A stretch of 12,506 nucleotides of DNA, from positions 1 through 12,506 of the forward strand of contig JAISGE010000019.1 of the NCBI GenBank assembly GCA_031263265.1, given 5' to 3'. Origin of the DNA: Treponema sp. GTDB taxonomy: Bacteria > Spirochaetota > Spirochaetia > Treponematales > Breznakiellaceae. Of this stretch, positions 6,413 to 12,506 are shown piece after piece; position 1 is the first letter of the stretch; every line of letters begins with the position of its first letter. The translations under genes and the position numbers were made by a program. The notes under the pieces were generated by a model. It searched no databases and had not been told where the DNA came from. It was given only the letters and a program-made list of their open reading frames with translations.

Positions 6413-7774
6413 ATGCTTTTTACACCTTTTGAAATCACAGAAACGGTGGATATGTTTCTCCGTTATAAATTGGATATCAGGGCTATTACTCTAGGGGTTT
6501 CCCTTCTTGATTGCGCTGCTGCATCCGGGGCCGAAACCCGCAGGAGAATCCAGGAAAAACTACTCAGAATCGCCGGTCCGCTGGTAAAAATAGGCCAGGA
6601 TTTGGAAATCGAATACGGTATTCCCATCATCAATAAGCGCCTTGCAGTAAGCCCCCTGGCTATGGTGGCCGCTGCATCGGATGACCAGGACTATACCCCG
6701 TATGCCCAAGTGCTGGATGGGGTTGCCAAAGAATTGGGCATTGATTTTGTGGGCGGTTTTTCTGCCTTGGTGCAGAAGGGCATTTCCCAAGGAGATCAGC
6801 GGCTGATTGATTCCATCCCCCATGCCCTGTCTCGTACTGAACGGGTTTGTGCTTCGGTGAATGTGGCCAGTACCCAAAGTGGTATCAACATGAACGCAGT
6901 ACGCCGGATGGGAGAGATAGTGAAGGCAACCGCGGCAATGACCGCTTCCCAAGATGGAATTGGCTGCGCCAAGCTGGTGGTGTTTTGTAACGCCCCAGAA
7001 GACAACCCGTTTATGGCCGGGGCTTTCCACGGTCCAGGAGAAGGGGAGAGCTGTCTTAATGTGGGGGTTTCAGGCCCTGGGGTGGTAAAGGCCGCCCTGG
7101 AAGCGCACCAGGACGCAAGTTTCGACGAACTTGCAGACATCATCAAGAAAACCGCGTTCAAGATCACCCGGATGGGTCAGTTAGTAGGCATGGAAGCCGC
7201 CAGACGACTGGGGGTACCCTTCGGTATTCTGGATCTGTCTCTGGCGCCCACTCCCGCAGTGGGAGATTCAGTGGCCCGCATCCTTGAGGAAATGGGGCTT
7301 GCATCCGCCGGTACCCACGGGACTACCGCAGCCCTGGCCCTGCTGACCGATATGATCAAAAAAGGCGGGGTAATGGCCTCTACCCATGTGGGCGGGTTTT
7401 CCGGGGCCTTTATTCCGGTGTCTGAAGATGAGGGCATGGTCGCCGCAGTTTGTTCCGGTTCGCTCTGTCTTGATAAACTGGAAGCCATGACCAGCGTCTG
7501 TTCCGTGGGACTCGACATGATCGCCCTGCCCGGGGATACTTCCCCTGCCACTATTGCAGCCATCATCGCCGACGAAATGGCCATCGGCATGGTGAACCAT
7601 AAAACAACCGCAGTACGGGTCATCCCGGTACCCGGTAAACAGGCCGGCCAGTGGGCGCAGTTCGGCGGCCTCTTGGGAGGCGCTCCGATCATGGCAGTAA
7701 ACCCCGCCAAGAGTGATGCCTTTATTGCCCGCGGAGGCAGAATCCCCGCCCCAATCCACAGCTTCAGAAATTAA
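6413..7774 (+). CDS. UPF0210 / DUF711 (PFL-fold) family protein
   Basis: 453 residues, the usual full length for this family (about 450). The N-terminus (FEITETVDMFLRYKLDIRAITLGVSLLDC) matches the family opening, and the distal block GTHGTTAALALLTDMIKKGG followed by HVGGFSGAFIPVSEDEGM (about 303-340) is its most recognisable stretch. Solved members have a pyruvate-formate-lyase-like barrel, but the family's reaction is unknown, so no activity is assigned. No signal peptide or TM segment; cytosolic. AAGG (6401-6404) lies 8 nt before the ATG. In many genomes the gene follows a small ACT-domain protein (UPF0237); none is found here, and the gene instead stands alone, divergent from the iron operon and 142 nt before the ECF genes. 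The start is well supported by family alignment. Confidence 0.9.
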   Translation: MLFTPFEITETVDMFLRYKLDIRAITLGVSLLDCAAASGAETRRRIQEKLLRIAGPLVKIGQDLEIEYGIPIINKRLAVSPLAMVAAASDDQDYTPYAQVLDGVAKELGIDFVGGFSALVQKGISQGDQRLIDSIPHALSRTERVCASVNVASTQSGINMNAVRRMGEIVKATAAMTASQDGIGCAKLVVFCNAPEDNPFMAGAFHGPGEGESCLNVGVSGPGVVKAALEAHQDASFDELADIIKKTAFKITRMGQLVGMEAARRLGVPFGILDLSLAPTPAVGDSVARILEEMGLASAGTHGTTAALALLTDMIKKGGVMASTHVGGFSGAFIPVSEDEGMVAAVCSGSLCLDKLEAMTSVCSVGLDMIALPGDTSPATIAAIIADEMAIGMVNHKTTAVRVIPVPGKQAGQWAQFGGLLGGAPIMAVNPAKSDAFIARGGRIPAPIHSFRN

Positions 7775-7776
7775 TG

Positions 7777-7803
7777 TTTTGCTTGTCCATCATTGGCCGT
7801 GTT
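7777..7803 (+). repeat. 27-nt partial copy of the iron-operon intergenic repeat
   Basis: This stretch, beginning 3 nt after the UPF0210 stop, matches the reverse complement of 1766-1792 at 25 of 27 positions, including 17 identical bases in a row (7783-7799). Both copies start directly behind a stop codon and read in the same sense as the gene before them. The longer remainder of the element (1638-1765) is not present here. Confidence 0.7.
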
Positions 7804-7816
7804 ACCTTTGGCATTG

Positions 7817-7845
7817 TTGCCTTTTGTTCCTGATTAGGCTATAGT
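7817..7845 (+). promoter_or_regulatory. Promoter of the ECF transporter operon
   Basis: TTGCCT (7817-7822, 4 of 6), 17-nt spacer, TATAGT (7840-7845, 5 of 6). Predicted start near 7852 leaves a leader of about 65 nt to the ATG at 7917. I see no FMN, TPP or other recognisable riboswitch core in that leader. Confidence 0.5.
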
Positions 7846-7916
7846 GAAACCGGTTTATGATGCACAAAAAGAGTCGAAACCTATACGGGAACAATGGTTA
7901 ATAAGGAGTTTGGATT

Positions 7917-8468
7917 ATGGAAAAGAAACGTATCTCGGTAAGAACCGTGGTAGCTATTGGGATCGGTGCTGCTTTGATGTTCGTACTCATGCGTTTTGTG
8001 GCGATTCCTTCTGGAGTGCCCAATACCAACCTGAACGTGGCTTCCGCTATTTTGACGGTCTTTGCGGCAATCTTTGGACCTGTTGCCGGGTTCCTTATCG
8101 GCTTTATAGGTCATACTTTGACGGACCTCACTTGGGGAGGCGTTTGGTGGAGCTGGGTTATTGCCGATGGGGTCTACGGCCTTTTGATAGGTCTTTTTGT
8201 GAAGTTCTATAAGATCGAAGAGGGGGAGTTCGGCATTACCAAATGCATCATCTTTAATATCGTTCAGATCCTCTCCAATGTTATTACCTGGTTTGCCATC
8301 GCCCCTACCCTCGACGTTCTGATTTACCAGGAACCTGCTGATAAGGTGTACCTCCAGGGCCTGGTCGCAGCGGGACTCAACAGCGGGGTGGTGCTCATTC
8401 TCGGTAGTATCATTGCTTTGGGCTATACCCGGACCAAGGTCAAAGCAGGCAGCCTCAAGGTAGAATAA
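7917..8468 (+). CDS. ECF transporter S component, UPF0397 family (probable riboflavin/vitamin)
   Basis: 183 residues, the normal size. Highly hydrophobic with about six segments. Family landmarks: RTVVAIGIGAALMFVLMRF (9-27), PNTNLNVASAIL (35-46), GPVAGFLIGFIGHTLTDL (54-71) and a late GLNSGVVLILG (153-163). UPF0397 proteins are substrate-binding S components that always come with a double-ABC ATPase and an EcfT, as here. Databases commonly label the family riboflavin-type, but substrate evidence varies, so a cobalamin- or thiamine-related ligand is not excluded. AAGGAG (7903-7908) sits 8 nt before the ATG. First gene of a three-gene operon with its own promoter. Confidence 0.9.
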   Translation: MEKKRISVRTVVAIGIGAALMFVLMRFVAIPSGVPNTNLNVASAILTVFAAIFGPVAGFLIGFIGHTLTDLTWGGVWWSWVIADGVYGLLIGLFVKFYKIEEGEFGITKCIIFNIVQILSNVITWFAIAPTLDVLIYQEPADKVYLQGLVAAGLNSGVVLILGSIIALGYTRTKVKAGSLKVE

Positions 8469-8491
8469 GCAACCTGGGGGAACCATACTAC

Positions 8492-10219
8492 GTGGATGCA
8501 GGTTTGAACAAAGCGGCAGTCGTTTTCGACAATTTTACCTTTACCTATAAAGCCCAATCAGAACCGACCTTATCCCATATCAACTTGTCGATCCAGCAGG
8601 GTGAAAAAATTCTCCTGGCAGGGCCTTCGGGCTCAGGAAAATCAACCTTGGCCCACTGTATAAACGGCCTCATCCCCCACGGGTTTAAGGGACAGATTGA
8701 AGGTTCTCTTGCCATTATGGGGGAGGATGTCCGGGGTATGACTATTTTTGATATATCTAAAAGAGTAGGAACGGTACTGCAAGATACAGACGGTCAGTTT
8801 GTAGGACTTACCGCAGGGGAAGATATCGCGTTTGCCGCGGAGAACGACTGCATCCCTGTGGGGGAAATGCACCGTCGGGTTGAGGAAGCTGCCCAACTTG
8901 TCCATATCGGCTCCCAGCTTGCCAAAGCTCCGCAACACCTTTCCGGGGGTCAGAAACAGCGGGTTTCCCTGGCCGGGGTTTTAATGGATCCTGTGGAAAT
9001 CCTCTTGTTTGATGAACCTTTGGCCAATTTGGATCCTGCTACCGGCCAAAAGACCATTGAGCTTATCGACCGGCTGCATCGGGAAACCGGAAAAACCATT
9101 ATCATCGTGGAACATCGCCTGGAAGATGTGCTCCACCGGCCTGTTGACCGTATTGTGATCATGGAACAAGGCCGTATCAAAGGGGATCTCCCTACCGGAG
9201 AACTTTTGGCCGCGGATATACTGCGGAAAACCGGTATCCGGGAACCGCTGTACCTCAGCGCGCTCCGGTACGCAGGTCTGGAGATCACCCGGGAAATGCA
9301 CCCTGAAACCGTGGCAGCCCTGGTATTTGACCCGCAGCAGCTTAAAGCCTGGGATCAGGGTCTAGAAACCTATCCTCAGGAACAATCCGGGCCGCCGCTC
9401 CTTATAGTTAAGGATTTGAATTTTTACTATCCTCAGGATATGCAGTCGGTGTTGGAAGGGGTCTCTTTTACCATAGCACGGGGGTCCTGGGTAAGCCTGG
9501 TGGGAAAAAATGGGGCGGGAAAATCTACCCTGGCCAAACTTATTTGTGGGTTTAATCAGCCGGTTTCAGGATCAATCTGGTTTGAAGATCAGGATCTAGC
9601 CGCTTATTCCATCAAGGAACGGGCAGAACAGATCGGGTATGTCATGCAGAACCCCAACCAGATGATTTCCTTTCCCCTGATTTTTGATGAAGTAGCCCTG
9701 GGCTTGCGGACCCGGGGCATCGGCGAGCAGGAAATCCAGGACCGGGTCATGGCAACCTTGGCTATTTGCGGGCTTTACCCCTTCCGTAAGTGGCCGGTGA
9801 GCGCCTTGAGTTACGGTCAAAAAAAGCGGCTTACCATCGCCTCGATCTTGGTGCTGGGGCCTTCCCTGATCATCCTTGACGAACCTACCGCAGGCCAGGA
9901 TTTTCGCCACTACGGGGAGATCATGGAATTCCTGCGGAAACTCAACTGCGAGCAGGGTATGAGCTTCCTCTTTATCACCCATGATATGCATCTGATGCTG
10001 GAATATACCCACCGGGCTTTGGTCCTTGCCGACGGCACGCTCTTGACGGATGCTACTCCGGCGGCTATCCTCACGGATCCCCAGATGGTAGAAGCCGCAA
10101 ACCTTAAGCGGACTTCCCTCTATGATCTTGCTATTCGGGCGGGTATTGGGGATCCCCAGGGTTTTGTCCAGCATTTTATTGACTATGAACGCATACAGCG
10201 GGAGGCTGCCTTGGTATGA
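8492..10219 (+). CDS. ECF transporter double ATPase (two fused ABC domains)
   Basis: 575 residues with two ABC domains. Domain 1: Walker A GPSGSGKST 44-52, Q-loop around 97, signature LSGGQ 150-154, Walker B ILLFDEP 170-176 and an EHR switch histidine near 208. Domain 2: Walker A GKNGAGKST 338-346, signature LSYGQ 439-443 (Tyr replaces the first Gly, which I regard as usual for this fused subfamily), Walker B LIILDEP about 458-464. It replaces the separate EcfA1/EcfA2 pair and drives substrate release from the S component. It starts at GTG 8492 behind TGGGGG (8475-8480); no ATG in frame gives a complete domain 1. It lies 23 nt after the S component and overlaps ecfT by ATGA (10216-10219). Confidence 0.93.
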   Translation: MDAGLNKAAVVFDNFTFTYKAQSEPTLSHINLSIQQGEKILLAGPSGSGKSTLAHCINGLIPHGFKGQIEGSLAIMGEDVRGMTIFDISKRVGTVLQDTDGQFVGLTAGEDIAFAAENDCIPVGEMHRRVEEAAQLVHIGSQLAKAPQHLSGGQKQRVSLAGVLMDPVEILLFDEPLANLDPATGQKTIELIDRLHRETGKTIIIVEHRLEDVLHRPVDRIVIMEQGRIKGDLPTGELLAADILRKTGIREPLYLSALRYAGLEITREMHPETVAALVFDPQQLKAWDQGLETYPQEQSGPPLLIVKDLNFYYPQDMQSVLEGVSFTIARGSWVSLVGKNGAGKSTLAKLICGFNQPVSGSIWFEDQDLAAYSIKERAEQIGYVMQNPNQMISFPLIFDEVALGLRTRGIGEQEIQDRVMATLAICGLYPFRKWPVSALSYGQKKRLTIASILVLGPSLIILDEPTAGQDFRHYGEIMEFLRKLNCEQGMSFLFITHDMHLMLEYTHRALVLADGTLLTDATPAAILTDPQMVEAANLKRTSLYDLAIRAGIGDPQGFVQHFIDYERIQREAALV

Positions 10220-11169
10220 GCCGTTTCATGCTTTCTTATATAGAAAGAAGATCCCCAATCCATCTCCTTTCAGGCTCGACCAAGTTGATTGTGTTTCTCC
10301 TGTGGTCGATTTTAACCATGGCCGGATACGACACCCGGCTCATGGTGCTTATGAGCCTCGGGGGAATCCTGTTATTCATCCTCTCAGGAACCAAAATCCG
10401 GGAAGTCTCGTTTATTTTCAAAATGCTCGTGTTCTTTATGGTGTGTAATCTTCTGGGGATTTACCTCTTTGCCCCTGAACACGGTGTTACGCTCTATGGC
10501 TCCCGCCACCTCATCTGGAAGGGTTTTGGGCGCTTTACCCTTACCCAGGAACAGCTCTTTTATGAAGCTAACGTACTCCTGAAATACGCCATGCTCGTTC
10601 CTCCCGCGATTCTCTTGATCGTTACCACGAATCCCAGTGAATTTGCCGCTTCCCTCAACCGCATCGGAGTGAACTATTCGGTTGCCTATGCGGTTAGTCT
10701 AGCGTTGCGCTATATCCCGGATGTCCAGCGGGATTACCAGAGCATCTCTCAGGCTCAACAAGCCCGGGGTATCGAGCTTTCCTCTAAAGTCTCCTGGGTG
10801 AAGCGCCTCAAAGGGGCCGGCTCCATCTTGCTTCCCCTGGTGTTCTCTTCGTTGGATCGTATTGATGTGGTGAGCCGGGCCATGGAACTGCGGAGTTTTG
10901 GGAAGCATAAGCGCCGTACCTGGTATGCAGCCCGTCCTTTTAGCAGAGCCGATTTGCTGGTCCTAATCCTCTCCATAATCCTTTTTATCTTAGGGCTATG
11001 GTTTACCTTCCAAGACGGCAACCGCTTTTACAACCCCTTCACACCTGCACCTGCGGTGGGCGAATTGGGAGCGGGGTGCTTACAAAGTAGGGCGTACGTC
11101 CCTTCGTTCCTGTTTCATGCGTTCCTGCCCGATGATTCCACGAGGTCATTCGTTCACGAGCTTTCGTAA
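10216..11169 (+). CDS. ecfT: ECF transporter transmembrane coupling protein EcfT, with abnormal C-terminal tail
   Basis: 317 residues; CbiQ/EcfT family. Hydrophobic segments at about 22-37, 42-57, 66-84, 124-137 and 247-264. The two coupling motifs that bind the ATPases are QAQQARG (179-185) and RAMELRSFG (221-229, Ser where Gly is usual). The homologous part ends at GNRFYNPF (268-275), where relatives of this operon type normally stop. A further 42 residues follow (276-317), polar and low in resemblance to any EcfT tail, read from DNA that looks foreign. The transporter may still work with an inert tail, since the last TM is complete. Third gene of the operon, ATGA-coupled to the ATPase. No terminator is seen after it. 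Confidence 0.9.
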   Translation: MSRFMLSYIERRSPIHLLSGSTKLIVFLLWSILTMAGYDTRLMVLMSLGGILLFILSGTKIREVSFIFKMLVFFMVCNLLGIYLFAPEHGVTLYGSRHLIWKGFGRFTLTQEQLFYEANVLLKYAMLVPPAILLIVTTNPSEFAASLNRIGVNYSVAYAVSLALRYIPDVQRDYQSISQAQQARGIELSSKVSWVKRLKGAGSILLPLVFSSLDRIDVVSRAMELRSFGKHKRRTWYAARPFSRADLLVLILSIILFILGLWFTFQDGNRFYNPFTPAPAVGELGAGCLQSRAYVPSFLFHAFLPDDSTRSFVHELS

Positions 11170-11312
11170 CGTAGGTATGGGGGGTCTTCAGGTGTTTGCC
11201 CGAAACGTATTGGGGTTATTATCTTCACTCGGTAGGTTCCGGCAGCGTTTGCCTTGTCGTCCCCTTCCTCCGAACCGTAAATAACATCGCCGCTCATGCT
11301 CAAGGTTCCCTA
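11170..11312. other. Gene-poor scrap after ecfT; one doubtful small leftward frame
   Basis: Nothing recognisable. Two short leftward frames exist: 11154-11297 (47 codons, ATG behind GGGAACC, product rich in Asp/Glu near the start and ending in PPYLRYESS) and 11039-11149 (36 codons, ending with a stop that falls exactly on the end of the EcfT homology). Neither has a known relative that I can name. They may be pieces of a gene broken when this segment arrived. Confidence 0.3.
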
Positions 11313-11839
11313 TTATAGCTCGTTGATCTGCTCCTCGGTAAGCCCGGTCGCCTGGACTATTTGTTCTATGGGCGCTCCAAGAGTCTTAAAATTCCGCGCT
11401 ACTTTTTTAATGCCCTCTTGTAAGCCTTCCCGTTTGGCGTGCACAACCTGGCTCTGGGTATCAAGCAGATACTTTTCCTCGCTCACCAGCCGCGCCCGTT
11501 CAACCTCGTCTTTGCTGATACTCAGTAACACTTCGCTCGCCATCGCTATTCCCTCCTCACATGCTATTAGCTCGTTTATCTTCCCCCGTTTCCCCTTGTC
11601 CTTCGAATACCGGAAAAATATTGCCCATTGTTCTTGGGCGTTCATATCCCCTGGTTGTCTATGGGCGGCTCATTGGCGTTTATGGCGGTTACGGAAACAT
11701 CCCGGCCAATCAAAGCGGAAATGAGCCTTGAAAGGGCTCCCCGGGATTCGGGAGTGTTTTTGGTGAATACGGCCTTAAATACGTTGTCGTAACAGATGTC
11801 TATGAGGTCGTCGGCATCGCCAAATTGTATCAGGGCCAT
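11313..11839 (-). pseudogene. Rpn/PD-(D/E)XK nuclease-family transposase gene with the middle deleted
   Basis: Two frames on one strand make up the two ends of one family. The upstream frame (11642-11839, 65 codons) has the family N-terminus, DICYDNVFKAVFTKNTPESRGAL, and an INANEPPID block, then stops after NQGI. The downstream frame (11313-11645, 110 codons) has the C-terminal part, QEQWAIFFRYSKDKGKRGKINELI, followed by EEGIAMASEVLLSISKDEVERA and a GLTEEQINEL end. Full members are about 300 residues; the roughly 130-150 residues between these blocks, including most of the PD-(D/E)XK core, are missing. The frames overlap as ATGA at 11642-11645, a chance product of the deletion joint. AAGGAG lies 6 nt before the first ATG. 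A working two-chain protein is unlikely without the nuclease core. Confidence 0.75.
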
Positions 11840-11856
11840 GTTCTCTCCTTGTTTTA

Positions 11857-11885
11857 ATGATACTCAATTCTTATCGTATTGGAAA
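11857..11885 (-). promoter_or_regulatory. Possible promoter of the broken Rpn-family gene
   Basis: Reading leftward: TTTCCA (11885-11880, 4 of 6), 17-nt spacer, TATCAT (11862-11857, 5 of 6), with the start codon 18 nt beyond the -10. Moderate match only. Confidence 0.3.
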
Positions 11886-11920
11886 GAACCATGCCCCATA
11901 CGGAAGGCTTGACGAGCCCA

Positions 11921-11982
11921 ATAGAAGTTCTATACGCGGATATGGAACTTCTATGCGCGGATATGGAAGTTCCATACGGCGG
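11921..11982. repeat. 21-bp tandem repeat of phased dyads (about 2.8 units)
   Basis: Units begin at 11924, 11945 and 11966, the last one incomplete. Each unit starts GAAGTTC or GAACTTC and contains a GCGGATATG-type block. At every unit boundary lies a small dyad: ATAGAA-G-TTCTAT (11921-11933, perfect), an imperfect copy centred on 11948, and TATGGAA-G-TTCCATA (11962-11976, perfect). The centres are exactly 21 bp apart, two helical turns. It occupies the gap between the broken Rpn-family gene and the symporter stop codon. It could be an array of protein-binding sites or a slippage-prone tandem repeat. Confidence 0.7.
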
Positions 11983-11998
11983 CCCCCTTTACCCCGGC

Positions 11999-12506
11999 TT
12001 ACTTCCCCTCTTTTTCCAGCAGCTTCCGGTAAGCTCCCTCGTCCAGGGTATAGCCGTTGATGAGGACCGCCGCCCCCAGGAGAACCACTGCGGGGATGGG
12101 GCCTATGATGAGCTTGATGGCCCCAAGGGCGCTTTCGCCCTGGACCTGGTTTGCCGCGTAACCTCCCGCGGAGAGGATAAAGCCGGAGACAAACACCGAA
12201 AGGCTGGTTCCCAGCTTTGAGACAAACGTCCACATGCCGTAGTAAGCCCCTTCTTTCCGCTCCCCGGAGTTGGCCGCGTCGTATTCGATGGTGTCAGGCA
12301 CCATGGCAAAGGGCGCCACGTAGCCGAACCCCACGCCGATACCCGCGTAGATCATGAAAATAAGAAAGAAATTCGGCCCCAGGGTCTGGCCCAAAAGGAA
12401 GATGACCATACACGCGCTCGCGATGACCAGGAAGCATATCTGGTAGGTCCGCTTCTTCCCTATCTTTCTGGAAACCAGTACGGAAACAGGAATACACACC
12501 ATGGCG
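11999..12506 (-). CDS. GPH-family (MFS) sugar:cation symporter, C-terminal part
   Basis: 168 residues are visible before the TAA at 12001-11999; the gene continues past the right edge and the Met codon at 12502 is probably internal. Four TM segments are seen (TYQICFLVIASACMVIFLL, FFLIFMIYAGIGVGFGYV, the FVSKLGTSLSVFVSGFIL segment, and the last, GPIPAVVLLGAAVLI), which fits the final third of a 12-TM carrier. The loop PDTIEYDAANSGERKEGAYYGMW followed by TFVSKLG is the hallmark of the glycoside-pentoside-hexuronide:cation symporters (MelB/XylP/UidB type), where the D-x2-E/D-Y and G-x-R-x-E-G residues recur. It is expected to import a glycoside or pentoside with a cation. The substrate cannot be told from this fragment. 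It ends in the charged tail LLEKEGK. Confidence 0.85.
   Translation of the reverse strand, partial: AMVCIPVSVLVSRKIGKKRTYQICFLVIASACMVIFLLGQTLGPNFFLIFMIYAGIGVGFGYVAPFAMVPDTIEYDAANSGERKEGAYYGMWTFVSKLGTSLSVFVSGFILSAGGYAANQVQGESALGAIKLIIGPIPAVVLLGAAVLINGYTLDEGAYRKLLEKEGK

Noticed and set aside
7177..7759. Two long minus-strand frames opposite the UPF0210 gene
   Set aside because: Both are antisense to a full-length conserved protein and have low-complexity, Ala/Pro/Ser-rich or His/Gly-rich products.
1766..7803. The two matching 27-nt pieces as ends of one composite transposon
   Set aside because: They are in inverted orientation, but both are tied to the stop codon of the gene before them and the DNA between them holds a coherent, conserved operon with no transposase.
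7850..7916. Riboswitch (FMN, TPP or cobalamin) ahead of the ECF genes
   Set aside because: The leader is only about 65 nt and shows none of the conserved core segments of those classes; only a GGTTT/AAACC pairing is possible.
9596..10174. Long open frame on the minus strand opposite the second half of the ECF ATPase (192 codons)
   Set aside because: It lies wholly opposite a well-conserved ABC domain, and its product resembles no family; codon bias of the true gene keeps it open.
11921..11982. CRISPR array
   Set aside because: Units are contiguous with no spacers, number under three, and no cas genes are present.
11871..12233. Minus-strand frame spanning the 21-bp repeats with a 7-residue repeat (PYPRIE type)
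   Set aside because: Most of it is out of frame with and overlapped by the clear GPH symporter; the peptide repeat just mirrors the 21-bp DNA repeat.

Overview
The window looks like about 12.5 kb of a spirochaete chromosome, most likely a Treponema of the intestinal or termite-gut type. This is inferred from the Tp34/P19-type iron operon, relaxed spirochaetal lipoboxes, a PD-(D/E)XK (Rpn-like) transposase family that I associate with gut treponemes, and roughly 50% GC. No rRNA or tRNA gene is present, so the assignment rests on gene content alone.

Left edge (1-506): the N-terminal part of a serpin-family lipoprotein, read leftward and cut by the window edge. It has its own leader, which contains a perfect 19-bp dyad overlapping a TATAAT box.

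Left half (507-6300, all leftward): a six-gene metal-uptake operon. From its promoter the order is a P19/Tp34-type periplasmic metal-binding protein, a multi-TM membrane protein with a C-terminal DUF2318 cysteine domain, two FtsX/MacB-type permeases, an ABC ATPase, and an FMN-binding lipoprotein with a D-x-x-S-G-A-T flavinylation motif. Two junctions are ATGA overlaps. The layout matches P19 iron-uptake loci such as that of Campylobacter, but a flavoprotein occupies the redox position where those loci carry thioredoxin-like proteins. A TTGACA-17-TATCTT promoter with a 7-2-7 dyad just downstream of its predicted start is a good candidate for metal-responsive control. A ~180-bp non-coding, structured, repeat-derived insert separates the second permease from the ATPase.

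Middle (6413-11169, rightward): a PFL-fold UPF0210/DUF711 protein, then a vitamin-type ECF transporter: a UPF0397 S component (family usually linked to riboflavin), a double-ABC ATPase and an EcfT permease. A 27-nt piece of the repeat found in the iron operon recurs just after the UPF0210 stop codon. If the ECF system does import riboflavin, it could feed the flavin needed by the FMN-binding lipoprotein; this is inference.

Right edge (11041-12506): a disturbed region. The EcfT frame runs 42 codons past its expected C-terminus into unrelated sequence, followed by a Rpn/PD-(D/E)XK-family gene that has lost its middle, a 21-bp tandem repeat of phased dyads, and the C-terminal part of a GPH/MFS sugar:cation symporter read leftward.
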